From: Xiphydria camelus
Lineage: Eukaryota; Arthropoda; Insecta; Hymenoptera; Xiphydriidae
Assembly: GCA_963678675.1 (NCBI GenBank)
Contig: OY783199.1
Coordinates: forward strand, 23,681,546-23,745,545
Direction of reading: 5' to 3'
DNA: 64,000 bases
Shown here: positions 12,101 through 21,100 of the stretch, piece by piece
How positions within the stretch are numbered: the stretch's first letter is position 1
Layout of the letters: every line of letters starts with the position of its first letter
The notes under the pieces: model-generated
Databases searched by the model: none
What the model saw: the letters and a program-made list of their open reading frames with translations, nothing else
Told to the model about the DNA's origin: nothing
Program-made: the position numbers and the translations under genes

Positions 12101-15100
12101 CCGATGCTGTATTACAGTAAAATCAAGTACCTAGGTAACTACTGCTAAAGATTTGAAGTGCGGTTTTTGGTGACGGGACTTTAAGATTACATCACGGAGA
12201 GTAGGTATACCTACCTTGCGTTGACTTACCTAATCCTTCGCGATCGTAGTGAACTCGGACGAAAGACCCGAGAGGACTATACCTATCACCGGATACATCT
12301 ACAGTCGGTACGATATTTTTTGAGCCAGAATTCCGAGAAGGCTGCTGCGTCACTTTCTTATGGAATTATCTCCATTCGGCACCCGAGTTGGAGACACTGG
12401 CGGTGCAGCGTTTACCGTAGCAGATTGCAGTTAGCATTATTTGCATACCGTGCTTTGCAGTCGATTTACCTATATACGTAGCGTGTGTTTCTTTGTAAGT
12501 GTATCGTCCTGTGAATTTTCAGTTTAATTTCTTATTAAAAGAAATCAATGGAGGCGAAAAAGAAAAGGAAGGAATTTAAATTTGAAGGTACGCCACTGTT
12601 TGCAAAGCATCAGACCGTTGCGTTCCGAGAATACCGCCTTGTCGTTTCTGGGAATTTTGGCTCAACAAATATCGTACGGACTGTACCTATACGATCGTAA
12701 AGGATTAATGCATCGCGCTGCGAAAAATTAAAGTCAATTAAAATTCCTCGAGCTGAAAAAGATTACCTAATATCAATTTAAATTTATTAAGCTTTGAAGA
12801 TTCTAATGTTTTTCACATTTTATGCAGAGTGTAGTGATGCTGATGTTCCGCGAGGAGAAGAGTCCGGAAGATGAGATCAAAGCTTGGCAATTCTGGCACG
12901 GCAGGCAACATTCGGTAAAGCAGCGAATTCTCGATGCCGGTGAGTCTCGAGATTTGGGGAATCTTTCTTCTTTTTAAGTACCTATATACACTCAGCGCTC
13001 TCTAATTAAAACCCGACTGTCTTTTGGTTGGATCGAATAAATTTGTACGTAATTTTTGCGCAAGCTGACAAATCGAGGCTTTGTGGGTAAAAAGAGTAAG
13101 TACGTTTGTTTATCGACGATTCGTCTTTCGAGATGGAAATTGCCATTAAATACACGAGAAACTGTTCCCAAAAAGGGAAATTTATGTAAATACAAGAGTC
13201 GCATAAGCTTACTATAAAATGTTTACGCTCCGCCCACGGTGGAGCAAAACGCACTTTTAATGTCCAAAAGTCGTTACAGCCTTTATTTCGTATCCAATTT
13301 CAACAATTTTTTATTTCTAATATTCAGTATTAAATTTAAAACAAATGTGGCAGAGCCGATTCTTTATTGTATTGCTCCTGTTCGCTATAGATCCAATATG
13401 GCACAAAAATTAAATATTCAATTTTTTGAGTCAACTGTGATATACAACGGTTCTTGACGTAACTAATTATGAATCCGTTTTTGAAATAACTAAATTCATA
13501 TTTATGAATCAAGGACGATCGTATCCAAGCACTCAGAATCTAAGGAAGTATCGTGCGTTTTTCTTTCTTGTTTGGAACAAGCTATGCCGAAAATGAAAAG
13601 TGAAAAAATACAGGGTACATAATTCTGTTCAAATTTTTCGAATCTGCAATACAAAATATTAATGTCAAAACTGAATTTGATTAACTAGGGTAGCCGTCAT
13701 GTTTTTTCCCTAAATTTTAGATCAATTTTCACTTCTAGATAAAGGATGTTTCGCGGATGAACCATGGTTTTTTCGATAAAGGAGAGCAAAGAATTGTTAT
13801 ACCCGGTCTTAGTTGTATTAACAGTTCTCAGAGAGAGTAGTAGAAATAGTAGAGAAGTTCTTATTAGCACTTCCCAGAATGAAGAAATCATTAATTACTG
13901 GACTACAATTGTATTACTGTGAAGCACGGAGACCGCGTATAACAATGTGATGGTCTCCTTTGTCAAACATACGTGATTAATGAAATCGTCAGTACAATAA
14001 TTTTTGTTTAAAAATGAGAGAATTGATCTAAATTCTCACTAATACTATCTGATGTTTATTAACTAGATAGACCCTGCATGTAAGAGTATATATAAAACAT
14101 GCCGGCTACACCACTATATGATAGGATCCTTAATTATGGTGTGAATGATCGAATTGGTAGATACCAAATCTAATTTTATATCCAAATTTAAAAAACGTGT
14201 CTGAAGTTAGGAACGTTTCAACGGAAACGAACATTTTTGTTTCTTTTCGTCCATTTTCTCTTCCGAAAATTCATATAGAAAAGATGCTGAATACTTAAAA
14301 ACTTATTTAACCCTCGCTCATCTTTCGGAAGCCTTCCTAGCATATATAGGTATGGTACAGCATGTCCCACAATGACCATGGCAACAGGAAATGGGAGATT
14401 CCTTGTTAAAAATGAGGTTTATGAAGTATAAGTATAATGTCGAGGGGGCAATGGTTAAGGAAATAAAAGAGTTTTGAGATTACTAATAGGATGACAGTTC
14501 CGCTGTCAAACATCGTTGACCCATAAATAGGGGGGTAAGGAGTTTAAACTCGTTACCCCTTTAAACTCCTTATAGGCGTTTAGACGATCAATAATAATAC
14601 TCTGTCGATACTACAAAATACTGACATTATTATTGACCGTGTAAACGCCGTATTGAAGTAGGGGATACCGGGGCGGAATGGGGGGACTGATGGAATGATT
14701 CAATACTTAACATCAATAGGTACTTACTGACAGTATTACTGATCGTCTAAACGCCGCAATAGATGATACCTTAATCGACTAATTGTAAGGTTCCGCTCTT
14801 TCCAGGTTTTCTCTCGTTTTTAGGTTAGCAGCTATGTGTGTGCCTCGGACACATACGTTCTAATAAAATTGAAACTATATAATTTACACGAGATCTCCAT
14901 TTTTATCACTTTTATGTGCAGAAACCATTTTTCATCGATATTAGATGACTATTTACGCATCGTAATGCACCATTTTTTGCAAATAAACAGTCGGAGAATT
15001 TTTAATTCACACATGAAAATCGTGTGAAAGCTAACGGGCAAATTACAGCTACGATACTTTGTGCAGTATTAGACTTTCTGAATACTCACGCTGAGATCGG

Positions 15101-18100
15101 GCTGTATTGTATTCCGCGGGACACCCTCAAGGATGCTGGAAGATTCACTTCACGGTGCCTATAATTTTTGTATGCGAGTTATCGTGTTACAAAGATTTCA
15201 CACTCTCAGGTATATCTCCTATCAAACATCTGCTTTCAAAAGTGTTTAGAGTGCAGTTACTTTTCACTTCACGTCACGGTGTCGCTGCGTGTATATTAGA
15301 CTGATTCAAAAAAAAAGCTTTCTTAATTAATTCTCTTGGCGGACACTTAAAACGTTAGTATTTAATGTAACTTTGAATATGTCGCCGGGTGCACATTCTC
15401 ACTCAATATTAAGGGGTGTCTCAATCGCTTTTTCTGATTTCCATTTGAATAACACGGCGAAATTGTTGAATCGTTGGTTTAGTGCTAATTCATTCTACGG
15501 TAAAAAAATTTCCCCGTGGAAAATTAGAAAAATTGAGAGTTTTAGGTGTAATCGACGTAAAGAAATATTATTTTTAATTATTAAATAGAATTAAATGATA
15601 ATTACAGGGGAATCGATTGCACAATTTATTTCCCCGTGATTACTATTTAATTTTGCACATAGACCCTTTTCAGATGCATTGGGGTTTGCACATACGACCG
15701 TTTTCAAGCAAAATATATATTTTTGCAAATATGGCACTTTTAGACCCTTCAGAAGTTATCCTCTTTAAATATCATTGAACGGAAAGAGACCGCTTTTTAT
15801 TCAATGACAAACATTCATGCAGCGACTCCTTCAATTTTGACCTGTAATTCTTATTTATTATTCTGCAAAATTAATGTAATTATTAATGCAAATACAACAA
15901 GCTGTTGAAAATTCGACTTGCATATCTGGAAGTGTCAGATTTTAAGGGTTGAATTTTCATCCGTTCGCGTCTGTTATATGCAACCCGACGTTCAAATGAG
16001 AAGTAAATCAAACGTTTCATTTTCTGAAAATATTCTCGTCTGGAGCGTCAAATGTGTCACATTAAAATTCAATTCTGTCCAATGTATACGGTAACCACTA
16101 GTTTTACGAGGACCATTTTTTTTGACGTTTCTAGCCTTACGACCGGCTTTAACGTTTACATTTTTGGAATTAAGTTCTCTAGAATCTAAACGCGGATTTG
16201 TGTTGACCCCATCATCTTCCGCCCTTAAATCTTCATCGTTCTTGACCTACGTACCATAGTTTTCAATGTCCAGACCTTCTGGTTAATAGTTTTCGGTGTC
16301 CAAGTCTTCTACTCCATAATTTTCGACGTCCAAGTCTTCCGTCCCATAGTTTTCAATATCCAGATCATCCGCACCACAGTTTTCGATGACCAGGTCTTCT
16401 AATCCATAGTTATCGGTGTCCAGGTCTTCTGCGCCTGTTTGGATATCCAGGTCTTTCGCTCCGTAGTTTTTGTTATCCAGGTCTTCCGCTCCATAGTTTT
16501 TCTGGTGTCCGGGTCTTCTGCTCCATAGTTTTCGGTATCCAGGTCTTGCGTTCCATAGCTCTCGACCACTCGAATTCGTGTTTCATCCATTTTCACGACT
16601 GTTCATTTGTCATTGACTCCTACGGGCTTATACTCGCATATTATTCTGGCTATACCTCCTAGAATATTCTATAACATTCTAGTATAGAAACTTCCAGAAG
16701 AAGAAGAACGTTAAAAAAAAGAAACTACATATATGGTAAAAGTGTCTCATCAAATTCTTGCCAACCAAATATTAAGTAGCGGTCCAGAATACCGAAAACT
16801 ATTGGGCGGAGGACCAGGATATCGGAGACTGTAGAGTATAAGACCTGGACGTTGAAAACTATGAGCGGAATACCTTGAACACCGAAAACTATGAGGCGGA
16901 AGACCTGCCTCCCGAAAACTATGGAGCGAGAGATCTTAATATCGAAAGCTAAAGAGCGGAAGACCTGAGCACCGGAAACTGTGGTGCGGGAAAATATATA
17001 ATAGTTTTTTTTTTCGTGAAAGTAATGATCACCGTATACATACATAAAATTGAATTTTAATTTCAAACATTTGACAATCTCCAAACGAGAATGTTGCTGA
17101 AAAAGGCAACGCTTAACCTATTCCTGATTTGTACACCTGTGGCAAATGGTTCTGATCGACACGCTTTCGACGACGATGTTCTATCGAGTTGACCTTAGCT
17201 AAACGGTTCGAGCGTATCTTATTGTTTATCCAAGAGAGTTAAGTTTGATTCGTCCTTGATTGCAAAAGAAGATCCGCTCGTACCGTTAAGCTACGGTAAG
17301 CTCGATACAGTACCGTTATCCAAAGCGGATCGATCAGAATCATTATTGGATGCAGGTGTCCATTGGATTGCATGCAGCAGGCGTAAACGGGCAGAAATGC
17401 AACCCTGGAAATCTCGGATTTCCGGATATGCAAGTCGAATTTTCGATAGCTATTTATATTCGTATTTATAATTACATTTTTTTTTTATTCTAATAAATAA
17501 CAGTTACAAGTCAAATCTGAAAGACTGTTATTGAAAGAGGAAGTGGATATTAAGAAATTATTAGGTACGTTTTGTGCACCAAGTGAAGCGGTACAACTTT
17601 TGTTTAAGAAGATTTACAAAAATCATGCTCATTTGGGAGATATACCTATGCTACCGTTCTCTCACTGTTGTCCGGGTATCTTGTAGATATTATACATATG
17701 TTTAAAAAATAGAGTTGGGGAAAACATAACGAACACGTACTTTGATTTCGTTCCAATGGATTCTGAATAATAATTTAGGCTCCTAGAAGTCTACTCACCC
17801 ACTCTCGCTCACCCGATGGAAGCCAACCCTCTGGCACGAAACAAATTACGAGTAGTTTTCGATGGGTGAGCAAGGGTGGAATAGACTTTTAAAAGCCTAG
17901 ACTATTATTTGAAGTACATTCGGTATGTTTTCTAAAATTATATTTTTCAAACATATGTATATGTACATACGTATATGTTTGCTAGGGATGGCTCCCAACG
18001 GGTGAGGTGGGGTGGAATAGATTTCTAGGATGCTGAACTATCATTTAGAACCCAATGGAACGAAATCAAACTACGTATTCGGTATGTTTTCCAAAATCAT

Positions 18101-21100
18101 ATTTTTCAAACATATATACGTATATATGCTAGGGGGGTTTCCGACAGATGAACGGGAATGAAGTATGTCTTTGAGTATTCAACATCTTTTATATATGAAT
18201 ATCTGGGAGAGAAAGTGGTGGGAAAGAAAAAAAATTTCTTTCCCGTTGGAACGTTCCTAACTTGAGGCACGCGTTTCAAAAATTCTTTTTTCATTAAACC
18301 GCAGCTGTGTTAAATTCCCTGAAACGAACCATACATCGTCTTATTATAGATACGAAAAACAGCGTTGGTCTGGTAGGCTGCATCGAGGAAGTGGCGCACA
18401 ATGCTATTGCAGTTTATTGGAATCCTGTAGAATCTGCGGCCAAGGTACGAATAAAATTATGAACAATATACAATTAAACTCCATATTTGTAGATCGGACC
18501 GATCAGGAATAAAAATAAGAAATCTAAAACTATTGAAACGATCGTAACCATAATAGATGTCGCAAATTTTACAGAAATTTCTTTTCGATCTCCCGCAGAT
18601 AAACGTGGCGGTTCAGTGTCTTAGTACGGACTTCTCAAGTCAGAAGGGCGTGAAAGGTCTGCCCCTCCACATTCAGGTGGATACATACGAGGAGCCACCG
18701 CCTCATGCTCACTCTTATACTCCACCGTCGCATCGGGGTTATTGCCAAATTAAGGTCTTTTGCGATAAGGTTAGTATTTTTCTGTCAAACTTCTTCTTTA
18801 AAAAAATATTTTAAGTTCCGAAAAGCTCCGCGTTTATCTCGCGAAAAACCAGTGCGACAACATGACGATACTTTTTCTTAGGGCGCGGAAAGAAAAACGC
18901 GGGACGAAGAAAGAAGAGCGGCCAAGAGGAAAATGACGGCAACGGGAAGAAAGAAGCTCGACGAACTCTACCATTCCGTTGCAGAACGCAGCGAATTCTA
19001 CTCGATGGCCGATCTTCATAAACCGCCTGTACTCTTCTCGCCACCTGCCGAGCACAGCATTGACAAGGTATGATGCGAGTTTTAATTAATTGTTAGAAAT
19101 AATCGTTAATTGTAAGAAATAATTTGGCCAACTCCACGTCGGCTGAATCCTTATTAGTTATTAGGTACTGTACGATTATTTCGTTGCTTATGAACTTTTC
19201 ACCGACTTCAACGAGGAAAATTGTGTAGCTCAAAACGTAATTTTGATCAAAGTATTCTACCAATTCTCACGTCAAAAGTTCATAGGCAATGAAATAATCG
19301 CGATTGAAGGGGACGCCCCAGTAAGTTCAATAGCTCTGCTTCTCTACCTTGAATGGTATCGAGTTATACAATCCATTCCCCTCTATACACGCCAGCGTAG
19401 CACATTGCATATCGTTTGGCGCTATCGGATCCAAGATGGTTCCCTAAAATTCGGTGACAATACCGACAGCCCGGACACGAACCAAATAGCCAGGACATGA
19501 ACCAAATAGACGTTTCAGTCCGAAAAACATCGGTCATCTCAATAGTGGTGAATGTGACAGATGCTCTGACAGATAGTTTGATAATCGTTTGTATTTTTTT
19601 CGAATAATCAAGATAGTGAATGGAAGCAGTGCCATTTTTTTCTGGTTGGCATAAAGAGCAGGAAAGGAGACATCAGTATCTCGCGTGACGCTGAAAACAG
19701 AAAATAGAATAACCACAAAGACATTTGTTCTTTATAAGTGATCAAAATGAGGTTAAGAGGGTCAGTTAGGAAGTAACTTATCTGATGTCACTTCTTCTGA
19801 GATACTGATGTCTCCTTTCCTGCTCTTTATGCACAACCAGAAAAAAATGGCACTGCTTCCGTTCACTATCTTGATTATTCGAAAAAAAATACAAACGATT
19901 ATCAAACTATCTGCCAGAGCATCTGTCACATTCACAACTATAGAGATGACCGATGTTTTTCGGACTGAAACGTCTATTTGGTTCGTGTCCGGGATGTCGG
20001 TATTGTCACCGAATTTTAGGGAACCATCTTGGATCCGATAGCGCCAATCGATATGCAATGTGCTACGCTGGCGTGTATAGAGGGGAACGGATTGTATGTT
20101 TCGAATCCTCTCATTATACCATCTTGTGGATCGTGGTTATTCTCATTCGAAAAACATCTCTTGTTTCTCTCAATATTGCGTTTCATAACTTGCCGCGACG
20201 ATGCCATCATTCAAATCGCACCGTCGGGTAAGAACGAAGAAAAGAAGCAGAGCATTAGAAAGTGTGTAGCAGTTTAACACGTTGAGCCCCACGTGCCCAC
20301 CGCTGGGCATTCCCATTTTACACCCTGGGACCAAATTTTTGTTTTGATTGTTACTTATTATTATTTTTTCAAATATATTTTTATGGGTTTGGGGGGGGGG
20401 GTATGGTATACTGCTGGTATTTTATGGTTTCCTTTAGTTTCATGCTGTGACCCACCGGTGGATCTCGTGGTCCCAAATGTAAATTTACATTCTGGGACCG
20501 CGTGCCCATGGGTAGGCATTCCTTATTTTTTAAGTTTGGTTTCGGGGGTATGTAGGATTTTCCCAAAAAACCGCCTTGCCTATGCAAAATCAATCTAGCT
20601 CGTGTCCGCGGGTGAGCATACGGGCTTGAATTGTATCGTGTCGTTTGATCACCGGTGGGCACATGGTCCCAGGGTGTAAAACGGAAATGCCCACCGGTGG
20701 GCACGTGGGGCTCAACGTGTTAACCCCCCCCCCCCCCTCAACACAAAGCCATCAACGTGACACTCCACTAACCGCAACTCCCGCAGCGCGTTAACCTGAA
20801 GTCGATAACGTGACTCGCGCACTGAATACGAAGGCTCTTTCGCGAGAAGTCGATAAAGGAATAGCGTATGTAGCCGTAGGGCCGCGTTTCGATCGATCGT
20901 TGGTACTTGCCAGTGCGTCGGTAACGGTGCACAATTGACACAAACCTATGTTTCTCTTTTCACGAACAGTTCTCAACGATGGAGTTGTCAGGATTCTACG
21001 GTGGTGGCGGTGGCGGGGGCGGGGGTGATACGGACACCTCGTCTCTGAGTAACGGTGAGGGCGGCGGATTGAAGGCGGGAAGTAGCAGCCCCTATCCCGC

